A stretch of DNA of 64,000 bases from positions 31,206 to 95,205 of the forward strand of contig NZ_LGUR01000197.1 of assembly GCF_001270495.1 (NCBI RefSeq), given 5' to 3'. Source of the DNA: Streptomyces viridochromogenes. Lineage in GTDB: Bacteria > Actinomycetota > Actinomycetes > Streptomycetales > Streptomycetaceae. A model generated the notes under the pieces. It made no database searches, had not been told where the DNA came from, and worked only from the letters and a program-made list of their open reading frames with translations. The translations under genes were made by a program, and so were the position numbers. Within the stretch, counting starts at the first letter, position 1. Each line of letters begins with the position of its first letter. Below are positions 27,734 to 36,475 of the stretch, one piece after another.

Positions 27734-27777
27734 ACTCTCAGGGCAGTCTCAGGAAGCCCTCTTACCGTCCTCTGACC

Positions 27778-28983
27778 ATGGAGACGGACTGTACGAGAGA
27801 TGAACCGCCGGTCAACGGCGGCGTGATCACCCCGCTGCCCACCGGGACCCGGCTGCTGCACATCGGCCCGCACAAGACGGGCACCACCGCGATCCAGGGC
27901 GCCCTGTTCGCGGCGAAGGACGAGATGGCCCGGCACGGCGTCGCCTGGCCGGCCACCAACCGGCACCCCATGGAAGCGGTCCTGGCCGCCTGTGCCCGCA
28001 CCGGCATGATGGGCGACACCGCGCCGACCGAGCGGCACTGGGAGCGACTCCTGGAGCAGGTGCGCGCCACCGGCCGGCGCACCTCCGTGATCAGCAGCGA
28101 GTTCTTCGCCGACGCCCCCGACGGCGAGGCGATCGAGCGGATCGTCGAGCAGCTCGGCGGTGACCGCGTGCACGTCCTGGTCACGCTGCGCCCACTGGCG
28201 CGGATCATGCCCTCGCAGTGGCAGCAGTACGTGCAGAACGGTCTGCGCATGGGCTACGAGGACTGGCTGGAGCACATGCTCACCAAGCCGCCGTACGAGA
28301 AGCCCAACCCCAGTTTCTGGCGCCGGCACCGGCACGACCGGCTCGTCGAGCGCTGGGCGCGGGTGGCCGGTCCGGAGCGGGTCACCGTCGTCGTGGTCGA
28401 CGACCGTGACCGGGAGGGCCTGCTGCGCACCTTCGAGGCACTGCTCGGACTGCCCGCCCGTCTTCTACGGCCCGTTCCGGACGCGACGAATCGCTCACTC
28501 ACCCTCGCCGAGACCGAAATGCTGCGGAATCTTAATAAGGAATTCCGCGCCAATGAACTGCCCGCGGAGCTCTATTCACAGCTCGTCCGGAACGGCGCGG
28601 TGATGCATATGAAGAACACGTGCACTCCCGGTCCCGGCGACGTGAAGATCCGCACCCCGCAGTGGGCCGTCGAGGCCGCTGCCGAGATCGGTGCGGAGAT
28701 CGCGGAGCGTATCGGCGGGACGGGGGTGCGGGTTCTCGGTGACATGCGCCTTTTGTCCGCTGTGCAACTGGCCGCCACGCAGCCCGCCGCCCCGAGCGCC
28801 CCCGAGTCGCGCATCACCCCCGAGTCCGCGGCTCAGGCGCTGTACGGGGCCCTCGCCGCGGCGGCCGCGGCGCCCGTGCGGCACACCGCGTCCGCCAAGT
28901 CGCGTACGGTTCACCAGACCTCGTCGAAGGAACTCGTGCGGGTACTCGGCCACCGCTGCCTCAAGCGGCTACGGCTTCGGTGA
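27778..28983 (+). CDS. Sulfotransferase-like P-loop protein
   Basis: This 401-residue protein has the PAPS-dependent sulfotransferase 5'-phosphosulfate loop LLHIGPHKTGTTAIQGAL near residues 22-40. A later segment, VHVLVTLRPLARIMPSQWQQ, matches the 3'-phosphate-binding region (R and S). The C-terminal ~100 residues are Ala/Pro-rich and probably disordered. It could sulfate a sugar or polyol of a surface polymer, since the following genes make such a polymer; this is inference. The ATG at 27778 lies just after the phoD terminator without a strong ribosome site. Codons around 28490-28620 are less GC-rich than the rest. It is the first gene of the surface-polymer set. Confidence 0.75.
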   Translation: METDCTRDEPPVNGGVITPLPTGTRLLHIGPHKTGTTAIQGALFAAKDEMARHGVAWPATNRHPMEAVLAACARTGMMGDTAPTERHWERLLEQVRATGRRTSVISSEFFADAPDGEAIERIVEQLGGDRVHVLVTLRPLARIMPSQWQQYVQNGLRMGYEDWLEHMLTKPPYEKPNPSFWRRHRHDRLVERWARVAGPERVTVVVVDDRDREGLLRTFEALLGLPARLLRPVPDATNRSLTLAETEMLRNLNKEFRANELPAELYSQLVRNGAVMHMKNTCTPGPGDVKIRTPQWAVEAAAEIGAEIAERIGGTGVRVLGDMRLLSAVQLAATQPAAPSAPESRITPESAAQALYGALAAAAAAPVRHTASAKSRTVHQTSSKELVRVLGHRCLKRLRLR

Positions 28984-29164
28984 ACCTGTGCCGTTACTCA
29001 CAGCAATTGCCGTGACCCTTCGGGGAGGCTCTCCACAATGACCATGCGTACAAGGTGAATGACAGGTTGCGCGCACATATGCAGCCGGGGGCGCTCACCT
29101 TGCACTGCGGTAACCCCAAGTGGGACCATTTCCAAGTTCCCAGTCGCCACAAGGTAGGTCACCT

Positions 29165-30664
29165 GTGTCCCAGCACATAGCCAAGCCCCGTACCACCGCA
29201 GTGATCCTGGCCGGTGGCACCGGTCAGCGGGTGGGTCTGTCGATCCCCAAGCAGCTGCTGAAGATCGCCGGCAAGGCAGTCATCGAGCACACGTTGACCA
29301 CCTTCGAGAACGCCGACTCGATCGACGACATCATCGTGCTGATGGCGCCCGGATACGTGCCGGACATCGAGAAGATCGTCGCCAAGGCCGGGTTCACCAA
29401 GGTCAAGAAGATCATCGAGGGCGGCTCGACCCGGAACGAGACGACTGAGCGCGCCATCGACGCCCTCGGTGAGGGCCTGGCCGAGGGCGAGGACCTGAAC
29501 GTCCTCTTCCACGACGCCGTACGCCCGCTGCTGTCACAGCGCGTGATCGACGACTGCGTCGTGGCGCTGGAGCGCTTCCAGGCCGTCGACGTCGCCATCC
29601 CGTCCGCGGACACGATCATCGTGACCCGCACGCACGGCGAGGACGGCGAGTTCATCACCGAGATCCCGGACCGCTCCCGGCTGCGCCGCGGCCAGACGCC
29701 GCAGGCGTTCAAGCTGTCCACGATCAAGCGGGCCTACGAGGTCGCCGCCGGTGACCCCAACTTCCAGGCCACGGACGACTGCTCCGTCGTGCTCAAGTAC
29801 CTGCCGGACGTGCCGATCCACGTCGTCGCGGGTGACGAGTACAACATGAAGGTCACCCAGCCCGTCGACGTCTTCATCGCCGACAAGCTCTTCCAGCTGG
29901 CCTCCACCGCCGCTCCCGAGCAGGTGAGCGAGGAGGCCTACCGTCAGCTGCTGACCGGCAAGACCATCGTGGTCTTCGGCGGCTCGTACGGCATCGGCAA
30001 GGACATCGCCGAACTCGCCGAGTCCTACGGCGCCAAGGTGTACGCGCTGGGCCGCTCCACCACCGGCACCCACGTGGAGAACCCGGAGGAGGTCGACGAC
30101 GCGCTGTCCAAGGCGTACGCCGAGACCGGGCGCATCGACTACGTCGTGAACACCGCCGGTGTGCTGCGCATCGGCAAGCTCGCCGAGACCGACAACGCCA
30201 CCATCGAGGAGGCGCTGAAGGTCAACTACCTCGCCCCGGTGCAGATCGCGCGGTCCTCGTACAAGTACCTGTCCGAGACCAAGGGCCAGTTGCTGCTCTA
30301 CACCTCCAGCAGCTACACCCGCGGCCGCGCCGAGTACAGCCTGTACTCCTCGACCAAGGCCGCCATGGTGAACCTCACCCAGGCCCTGTCCGACGAGTGG
30401 GCCGGCGACGGCATCCGCGTCAACTGCATCAACCCGGAGCGCACCGCGACCCCCATGCGCACCAAGGCCTTCGGCCAGGAGCCCGCGGGCAGCCTGCTCT
30501 CCTCCGAGGCCGTCGCCCGTACGTCGCTCGACGTGCTGCTCTCCGAGCTGACCGGCCATGTGATCGACGTCCGCCAGCAGGACCCGACGGCGCCCGCCGG
30601 AAAGGCGTCCGGCTTCGAGCAGGCGCTGGCCAGTGTCCTCGACCGCCAGGACGGCGTGGCATAA
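29165..30664 (+). CDS. Bifunctional cytidylyltransferase/SDR reductase (CDP-ribitol synthase-like)
   Basis: This 499-residue protein fuses two enzymes. Residues 1-240 are an IspD/TarI-type cytidylyltransferase (AVILAGGTGQRVGLSIPKQ, HDAVRPL, TQPVDVFIA). Residues 265-495 are a short-chain dehydrogenase (GGSYGIGK cofactor loop, NTAG, catalytic Ser-Tyr-Lys in YTSSSY and YSSTK). The same order occurs in Haemophilus Bcs1/Acs1, which reduces ribulose 5-phosphate and then makes CDP-ribitol. By analogy it supplies CDP-ribitol, or a related CDP-polyol, to the TagF-like polymerases beside it. GTG at 29165 has AAGGTAGG 6 bases upstream. Confidence 0.85.
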   Translation: MSQHIAKPRTTAVILAGGTGQRVGLSIPKQLLKIAGKAVIEHTLTTFENADSIDDIIVLMAPGYVPDIEKIVAKAGFTKVKKIIEGGSTRNETTERAIDALGEGLAEGEDLNVLFHDAVRPLLSQRVIDDCVVALERFQAVDVAIPSADTIIVTRTHGEDGEFITEIPDRSRLRRGQTPQAFKLSTIKRAYEVAAGDPNFQATDDCSVVLKYLPDVPIHVVAGDEYNMKVTQPVDVFIADKLFQLASTAAPEQVSEEAYRQLLTGKTIVVFGGSYGIGKDIAELAESYGAKVYALGRSTTGTHVENPEEVDDALSKAYAETGRIDYVVNTAGVLRIGKLAETDNATIEEALKVNYLAPVQIARSSYKYLSETKGQLLLYTSSSYTRGRAEYSLYSSTKAAMVNLTQALSDEWAGDGIRVNCINPERTATPMRTKAFGQEPAGSLLSSEAVARTSLDVLLSELTGHVIDVRQQDPTAPAGKASGFEQALASVLDRQDGVA

Positions 30665-30689
30665 TCAGCAGTTAATAGCCTTATGGAAT

Positions 30690-30736
30690 TCAGGCCTCTG
30701 CGATTCTTCGTTCACGAAGAATTCACAGGGGCCTGA
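30690..30736 (+). terminator. Hairpin between the CDP-ribitol synthase and TagF-like genes
   Basis: Outer arms TCAGGCC and GGCCTGA enclose an inner stem ATTCTTCG/CGAAGAAT with a 4-base loop. It may be an attenuator or a stabilising structure inside the operon, since the next gene starts 46 bases later without an obvious promoter. Confidence 0.55.
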
Positions 30737-30781
30737 GTCCTTCCCCCTTCAGACCGGCCCCTCTCCCTGAGCAGGTTCTCC

Positions 30782-32887
30782 GTGATATCCACCGCTATTC
30801 GCGTCGCCCGGGTGGGCAGCGCGGCCGAGCTGGCCGCGGCGGCCTTCATGATGCTGGGCTTCCCGGCACTCATGCTGGCCGCGCTCGTCCCGAGCGTCCC
30901 CGCCTTCGCGGCCGCGGCCGCCGTGACGTACCTGGCGGACCACTATCTGCACCGCAAGAGCAGCTATCTGGTCAACCGCCTGAGCAAGGTGCGGGCAGGT
31001 CTGTCGATCCGGTTCCTGATCAGACAGCTCCTGCTGATCCTGCTGCTGGCCCGCCTGGGCCTCGCGGACGACCTGATCTACTACGGCGCGATCGCCTGCT
31101 TCATAGCCTTCTACGGCCTTCAGGCCCCGCACGGCGCGCTGGTCACCCTGATCCGCAACCGCCGCCGTATGCCGGTCGCCACCCGCAACATCGACCTGGC
31201 CTCGCGCATCCGCATCCCGGACGCCCCGCCGCGCCGGCTGCTGCACCGCTCCGCGGAGAAGATGCTGCACCTCGACCTGGCGGCCGTCGTCGGCATCCTC
31301 GTCTCGGCGTCCCTGGAGTCGGCCGTGGCCGGCTTCGTCGGCATCGGCGTCACGGTGGGCGTGGGCTGCCTGTACGTGCTGGCGCTCGTCCCTTACGTCC
31401 GCGGCGCGAAGACCCCGCCGAACGCGGAGAAGGTCCTGGCCGCGGTCGACGACTGGCTGGCCGAGTACCGCCCCGAGACGGTGCTGTACTTCTCCGGCTC
31501 CAAGGACTCCGCCTACCAGGTCAACATGTGGCTGGAGACGATGGAGCAGCTGGACTCCAAGCCGCTGATCATCCTGCGCGAGCGGGTCATCCTGAACAAC
31601 CTGGCGCCCACCACGGTCCCCGTCATCTGCGTGCCCGGTGGCGTGCACCTGATGAACCTGGACCTGTCCAACGTGCGCGTCGCCCTGTACGCGGCCAACG
31701 TCGGCAAGAACATCCACCTGCTGCGCGTCCCCACCATGAGGCACGTCTTCATCGGCCACGGCGACAGCGACAAGCTGGCCAGCGTCAACCCGTACAGCAA
31801 GGTCTACGACGAGGTGTGGACGGCCGGCCGCGCGGGCCGCGACCGCTACGCCATAGCCGACGTCGGCGTCCGCGACGACGACATCGTCGAGGTCGGCCGC
31901 CCGCAGCTGGCCCCGATCCAGACCTGGCAGGGCGTGCCGGAGGGGCGGATCCCGACCGTGCTCTACGCCCCCACCTGGGAGGGCTGGGACGGCAACCCCG
32001 GCAACACCTCGATCGTGCTGGCCGGCGAGAACATCGTGAAGAAGCTGGTGGCGGCCGACCCGCCGGTCCGCGTCCTGTACAAGCCGCACCCCTTCACCGG
32101 CACCGTCAGCAAGGAGGCCGGCGCCGCGCACCGCCGGATCACCGCCCTGGTCCAGCAGGCCGCCACCGAGCGCGCCACCGACCCGCGCTTCACGGCCGAC
32201 GCCGCCACACAGACCGCAGCCAAGGCCGAGCTGGCCCGGATCGAGGCCCGCCTCGCCGAGCTGGCCGGCAAGGCCAACGGCAACGGCAAGGGCGGCGACG
32301 AGGCCGAGGCCACCCGCGACGGCCTGGTCGACGTCGCCCGGCACGAGGAGGCCGCCCGGCTGCGCGCCGAGTGGAACGCCGCGTACTGGCGCTCCTTCCC
32401 CGACCACGAGCACCGCGTCATCACGGGCGCCGAGCCGCGTCTGTACGACTGCTTCAACGTCTCCGACGCGATGGTCTCCGACATCTCCAGCGTGGTCTCC
32501 GACTTCATCGCCAGCGGCAAGCCGTACGCCGTGACGGACTCCGCCGAGCTGGGCGTGGAGGAGTTCAAGCGGCAGAACACCGCGGTGCGCGCCGCGACGA
32601 TCCTGTCCAACAGCGCGGCCGAGCTGGGCGAGCTGCTGGGCGCAGTACGGGACCCGTCCGCGGACCCGCTGGCCGAGGACCGGGGGGACCTCAAGCGCTA
32701 TCTGCTCGGCCCGGACGAGCCGACGTCGATCGACCAGTTCAACACCGCCGTGGCGAACCTCGCGATCAAGGCCGAGGCGCGCAACGTCGGCCAGGAGTCA
32801 CGGGCGGCGGCCGGAGCCGCCGAGGCCGAGCCGGCGACCGTGCCCGCGCAGCGGGTGGCGGCGGCAGGGGACGATGTGACGGCCTGA
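30782..32887 (+). CDS. TagF/TarL-like CDP-polyol glycerophosphotransferase (membrane-linked)
   Basis: This 701-residue protein has several N-terminal hydrophobic helices (~1-215) before a CDP-glycerol glycerophosphotransferase domain (~230-660). Domain landmarks are HVFIGHGDSDKLASVNPYSK, VYDEVWTAGRAGRDRY, VLYAPTWEGWDGNPGNTS and LYKPHPFTG, and near the end SDISSVVSDFIASGKPYAV. Such enzymes add polyol-phosphate units to teichoic-acid-like chains. The CDP-ribitol synthase gene before it would provide the donor. GTG at 30782 is the first start in the frame; the ribosome site is weak. A 15-bp terminator follows. A paralogue lies at 34308-36365 on the other strand. Confidence 0.85.
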   Translation: MISTAIRVARVGSAAELAAAAFMMLGFPALMLAALVPSVPAFAAAAAVTYLADHYLHRKSSYLVNRLSKVRAGLSIRFLIRQLLLILLLARLGLADDLIYYGAIACFIAFYGLQAPHGALVTLIRNRRRMPVATRNIDLASRIRIPDAPPRRLLHRSAEKMLHLDLAAVVGILVSASLESAVAGFVGIGVTVGVGCLYVLALVPYVRGAKTPPNAEKVLAAVDDWLAEYRPETVLYFSGSKDSAYQVNMWLETMEQLDSKPLIILRERVILNNLAPTTVPVICVPGGVHLMNLDLSNVRVALYAANVGKNIHLLRVPTMRHVFIGHGDSDKLASVNPYSKVYDEVWTAGRAGRDRYAIADVGVRDDDIVEVGRPQLAPIQTWQGVPEGRIPTVLYAPTWEGWDGNPGNTSIVLAGENIVKKLVAADPPVRVLYKPHPFTGTVSKEAGAAHRRITALVQQAATERATDPRFTADAATQTAAKAELARIEARLAELAGKANGNGKGGDEAEATRDGLVDVARHEEAARLRAEWNAAYWRSFPDHEHRVITGAEPRLYDCFNVSDAMVSDISSVVSDFIASGKPYAVTDSAELGVEEFKRQNTAVRAATILSNSAAELGELLGAVRDPSADPLAEDRGDLKRYLLGPDEPTSIDQFNTAVANLAIKAEARNVGQESRAAAGAAEAEPATVPAQRVAAAGDDVTA

Positions 32888-32905
32888 CCCCGCGACAGCC
32901 GACGG

Positions 32906-32940
32906 CGCGGCCCCCGAGGAGCGAATCCTCGGGGGCCGCG
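32906..32940 (+). terminator. Strong terminator of the polymer operon
   Basis: A perfect 15-bp stem (32906-32920 with 32926-32940) has a GCGAA loop. It begins 19 bases after the TagF-like stop codon and is followed by GTTT. Confidence 0.88.
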
Positions 32941-32999
32941 CCGTTTCTGACGGGCCTCTTACGTTGCCCGATTAACGTGATCCCATGTCAGCTGATGTT

Positions 33000-33042
33000 G
33001 TGACGTGAGTCACGAAAATACAGGTATTAGGCAACCGGTTGC
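33000..33042. promoter_or_regulatory. Two palindromes upstream of the glycosyltransferase gene
   Basis: GTGAC-GTGA-GTCAC (33000-33013) and the perfect 12-bp palindrome GCAACCGGTTGC (33031-33042) lie 70-113 bases before the GT2 start. The half-site AGGCAACC also occurs upstream of the pyruvyl transferase gene (about 37935-37942), so a shared regulator of the polymer genes is possible. Confidence 0.4.
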
Positions 33043-33112
33043 ACACCTCACCCGTCTACCAGGTAGCGAATGAGGCGATACGGGGGAGATATCCCATTAA
33101 CGAGGGGGAAAC

Positions 33113-34339
33113 GTGACCGCTGCGCAGCCTGATGTCACCGTGATCATCGGGGCGTACGAAGCGATGCCGTATCTGGTCGAGTGCCTGGCATCCGTCGAGG
33201 CACAGACCATCGACCCGGAGTGCATCGAGGTCATTGCCGTCGACGACGGTTCGACGGACGGTACGGGGGAGTGCCTGGAGGAGTTCGCGGCCCGCGCGGC
33301 GATGCCCGTGACCGTGATCCGGCAGGAGAACTCCGGCGGCCCCAGCGGCCCGCGCAACGTCGGCCTGGGCAAGGCGGCCGGGCGTTACGTGTTCTTCCTG
33401 GACGCCGACGACCGGCTGGGCCCCGAGGCCCTGGAGCGCATGGTCGCGATGGCCGACAAGAACGGCACCGATGTCGTGCTCGGCCGGGTCGAGGGCGTCA
33501 ACCGCACCGCGCCCAAGTCGATGTGGGGCAAGACGCTGGACCGGACCGACGTCTTCTCCTCCAACATCAAATTCACGCTGAGCGCGCAGAAGCTGTTCCG
33601 CCGCGACCTGCTCACCCGGCACAACATGCGCTTCGACGAGTCCCTGTGGACCGGCGAGGACGCGCTGTTCACGATGGAGGCCTATCTGCGGGCCGACGGC
33701 GTCTCCGTGGTCGCCGACTACACCTGCTACTACCTGGTGGGCCGGGACGACGGCAAGCACGTGACGAAGAGCGGCGGTTACACCCTGCGCTTCGACTCCG
33801 CGCGCGCCCTGATGCACCTGATAGCCGAGCTCATACCCGCCGGCGACCGGCGCGACCTGCTCATGGTCCGCCCGTTCCTCATCACCCTGCTGCCGCAGTT
33901 CGGGCCCAAGTACGCCAAGGACAGCGAGAAGGTCCGCCAGCACAAGCTGGAACTGGCCAAGCCCCTCATGGACGCCTACTGGACGCCGGACATCGCCCGC
34001 CGCCTCAAGGTCGAGGAACGCCTGCGGCTGCACCTGGTCGCCGCCCAGCGCGCCGATCTCCTGCTGCCCGTCGTGGAGTTCGTCAAGGCCAAGAAGCAGG
34101 CGGCGGCCCTCCTGGAGAAGAAGGGCCGCCGGGTCTACCTCGCCTACCCGCACTTCCGGGACGCGGCGGCGGGGATCCCCGACTCCGTGTACCTCGCCGA
34201 ACCGCGCGAGGCCCGCGCCTTCCCCGGCTACCGGGAGGGCGGCGCGGACTCGTTCCTGCGCCGGGCGGCGCGCAAGGCGCGCCGGGTGCTGAGGTCCTCG
34301 GGCGGGGCTACGCGGGGTGGGCGGGCCGCCGCGGCGTGA
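33113..34339 (+). CDS. Family 2 glycosyltransferase
   Basis: This 408-residue enzyme has a GT-A fold (1-~240) starting DVTVIIGAYEAMPYLVECL and using VDDGSTDGT and FLDADDRLG for nucleotide-sugar and metal binding. A lower motif WTGEDALFTMEAYL fits the ED catalytic-base region. It probably transfers a sugar during surface-polymer synthesis; the C-terminal half is helical and basic, suggesting membrane contact. GTG at 33113 has GAGGGGGAAA just upstream. Its 3' end overlaps the convergent TagF-like gene by 32 bases (34308-34339). Confidence 0.9.
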   Translation: MTAAQPDVTVIIGAYEAMPYLVECLASVEAQTIDPECIEVIAVDDGSTDGTGECLEEFAARAAMPVTVIRQENSGGPSGPRNVGLGKAAGRYVFFLDADDRLGPEALERMVAMADKNGTDVVLGRVEGVNRTAPKSMWGKTLDRTDVFSSNIKFTLSAQKLFRRDLLTRHNMRFDESLWTGEDALFTMEAYLRADGVSVVADYTCYYLVGRDDGKHVTKSGGYTLRFDSARALMHLIAELIPAGDRRDLLMVRPFLITLLPQFGPKYAKDSEKVRQHKLELAKPLMDAYWTPDIARRLKVEERLRLHLVAAQRADLLLPVVEFVKAKKQAAALLEKKGRRVYLAYPHFRDAAAGIPDSVYLAEPREARAFPGYREGGADSFLRRAARKARRVLRSSGGATRGGRAAAA

Positions 34340-36365
34340 CGGAGCGTCGCTGATCCGGGATCTCGGGGGCCTCCGCCGCCAGCCGCTCGGCCATCCGGGC
34401 CCGGTGCTCCAGGGAGGCGGAACACAGCGACTGCACGGCCTCGTTGAAGCGCACCTGTGACGTCGGCTCGTCCGGACCCAGCAGGTGACGCTTCAACTCC
34501 GCCCGCGCCTGAACCAGTTCGTCCTTCTCGGGGTGCCGCACCGCGTCCAGCAGTTCCGGCACCCCGGCCGCGTCCGGCGTGAGCACGGTCGCCGCGCGCA
34601 CGGTCGGGAAGGCCTTGCGGAACACGTCCTCCGCGAGGCCGCTGGTGTTGGCCACGGCATACGGCTTACCACTCGCCAGGAAGTCGCTGATCACGCTCGA
34701 CACATCGCTGATCAGCAGGTCCGCCTGGTTGTAGCAGGCGTACAGCGTGGGCCGCGCGTCGGTGATGACCTGGTGCTCCCACGCGGGCAGCGACGCCCAG
34801 TAGGCCTCCTCCCAGGCGGCCGTGGCCCGCGCCACCGCCTCCGCCCGCCCCGGCTCCGGAGCCGACTGGAGCAGCATCCGCTCCACCTGATCGGCGCTCG
34901 CTCGCCCGGCGATCGCGGTCAGCCGGTCCAACTCCGCGGTCAGAAGGGCGAGTTCACCGGTGTCACTGGGCCGCTCCCCGGTCCGCTCCCGGTTCGCCGC
35001 CCTGATCAGCTCACGGATCCGCAGATCGGCCGCCCCGGCGCGCGGATCCACGGACCCCGTCAGCGGATGCGGCTTGTACAGCAGCCGTACGCCCGGGTCC
35101 GCGAGCAGCGCGCGTACGAGGTTCTCGCCTGCCTCGACCACCGAGGTGTTGCCGGGGTTGCCGTCCCAGCCCTCCCAGGTCGGCGCGTACAGGACCGTCG
35201 TACACGCCCCGGTGGGCGCGCCCTCGTACGGCAGGACGCCGTCCAACTGCGGGCGGCCGATCTCCACCACGTCCTTGTCCTCGACGCCGACCTCGGCGTA
35301 CGCGTACCGCTCGCGCGCCGCCGGACCGGCCACCCACACCTCGTCGTAGGCCTTCGCGTACGGGTTGCAGGACGACAGCTTGTCGCTCTCCCCGTGGTTG
35401 ACGAAGGTGTGCTTGAGCGTGGGGATGCGCAGGACCTGGGAGGTCTTGCCGGAGTTCGAGGGGTGGATGAGGACCTGGAGCGAGGACTCCTCCAGGCGCA
35501 TCAGCGTGGAGACCTTCGGCAGGCAGAGGATCGGCACGTCGGTCGGCGCGATCTTCTGCACCATGAACCGCTCACGCAGCACGATCAGCGGCCGGCCGTC
35601 CAGCTTCGCCAGCGGCTCCAGCCACATGTTCGCCTGGTACGCCGAGGAGACACCGCCGGAGAAGTAGAGTCCGGCCGTCGGCCGGTACTCCGCCAGCCAG
35701 GCGTCGAGCCACTCCAGCGCCTCCCGCTCGCTCGCGGGGCGACGGCTCGGCAGCAGCCGTACGAGAAGGTCGTACAGGCCGAGGAGGGCGAGCCCCAGGG
35801 ACAGTGCGATGCCGAGGGCCGCGCAGCGGGGGTCGTCGGTGGCCGCCGTGGTCAGCAGGCCCGCCGTGGCCGGGAGGCCGAAGACCAGCAGACGGTGGCC
35901 GGGGCGGCGCAGCAGGATCGGCGGGGCGGGGGACAGGCGCAGCGCGGAGGCGTCGATGTTGCGGGTGACCACCGGCAGCGTGCGGGTGCGGCGGACCAGC
36001 ACCGAGACCGCCTGGATCGCGCAGTGCAGGGCGTAGAAGGCGAGCAGACCGGCGATCAGCGGCGTGTACAGCGTCTCCCGGTGCTGCTCGCCGAGCCGCA
36101 GCAGCGCGACGACCAGCAGCAGGTCCCGCAGCACATGCCGCACGGTGATGTCCGCGTGCGATTTGGCGAACACCGACAGCATGCCGCGCTGCCAGCGGAA
36201 CAGCACGCCCTCGACGGCCAGCGACACGACCGTCGCGGCGAGCAGCAGCGGGACGTGCGGGCGCAGCGCCGCCACGGCCTGGGCGCAGAAGGCGGCGGCC
36301 AGGAGAGCCGTGACGAGCGCTCTCGCCGGGATGCGGGGCAGGGGTGGTGCGGGCAACGCGGTCAC
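34308..36365 (-). CDS. Second TagF/TarL-like glycerophosphotransferase
   Basis: This 685-residue paralogue of the 30782 gene has the same layout: hydrophobic helices in ~1-210, then a CDP-polyol phosphotransferase domain with HTFVNHGESDKLSSCNPYAK, YDEVWVAGPAARERY, VLYAPTWEGWDGNPGNTS and SDVSSVISDFLASGKPYAV. Both share VTRNID just after the membrane part. Two polymerases allow a primer/elongase split or two polymers. GTG at 36365 is the start; GGAG abuts it too closely to be a good ribosome site. It lies 110 bases after the pyruvyl transferase gene and overlaps the GT2 gene tail to tail. Confidence 0.85.
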   Translation of the reverse strand: MTALPAPPLPRIPARALVTALLAAAFCAQAVAALRPHVPLLLAATVVSLAVEGVLFRWQRGMLSVFAKSHADITVRHVLRDLLLVVALLRLGEQHRETLYTPLIAGLLAFYALHCAIQAVSVLVRRTRTLPVVTRNIDASALRLSPAPPILLRRPGHRLLVFGLPATAGLLTTAATDDPRCAALGIALSLGLALLGLYDLLVRLLPSRRPASEREALEWLDAWLAEYRPTAGLYFSGGVSSAYQANMWLEPLAKLDGRPLIVLRERFMVQKIAPTDVPILCLPKVSTLMRLEESSLQVLIHPSNSGKTSQVLRIPTLKHTFVNHGESDKLSSCNPYAKAYDEVWVAGPAARERYAYAEVGVEDKDVVEIGRPQLDGVLPYEGAPTGACTTVLYAPTWEGWDGNPGNTSVVEAGENLVRALLADPGVRLLYKPHPLTGSVDPRAGAADLRIRELIRAANRERTGERPSDTGELALLTAELDRLTAIAGRASADQVERMLLQSAPEPGRAEAVARATAAWEEAYWASLPAWEHQVITDARPTLYACYNQADLLISDVSSVISDFLASGKPYAVANTSGLAEDVFRKAFPTVRAATVLTPDAAGVPELLDAVRHPEKDELVQARAELKRHLLGPDEPTSQVRFNEAVQSLCSASLEHRARMAERLAAEAPEIPDQRRSVTPRRPAHPA

Positions 36366-36475
36366 TCCAAGGTCGGCGCGGGACGTCGTGCGTCCGGGTT
36401 AACGCGCGGCGGCCTGCAGACGACACGCATGTGTCCTGGGGGCCGGGAGTGACCGGGATCGCGGAATCGCCGCCC

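Noticed and set aside
29051..29102. Inverted repeat CAAGGTGA/TCACCTTG before the CDP-ribitol synthase gene
   Set aside because: Arms are only 8 bp and 36 bases apart, so neither a stable hairpin nor a convincing operator can be argued.
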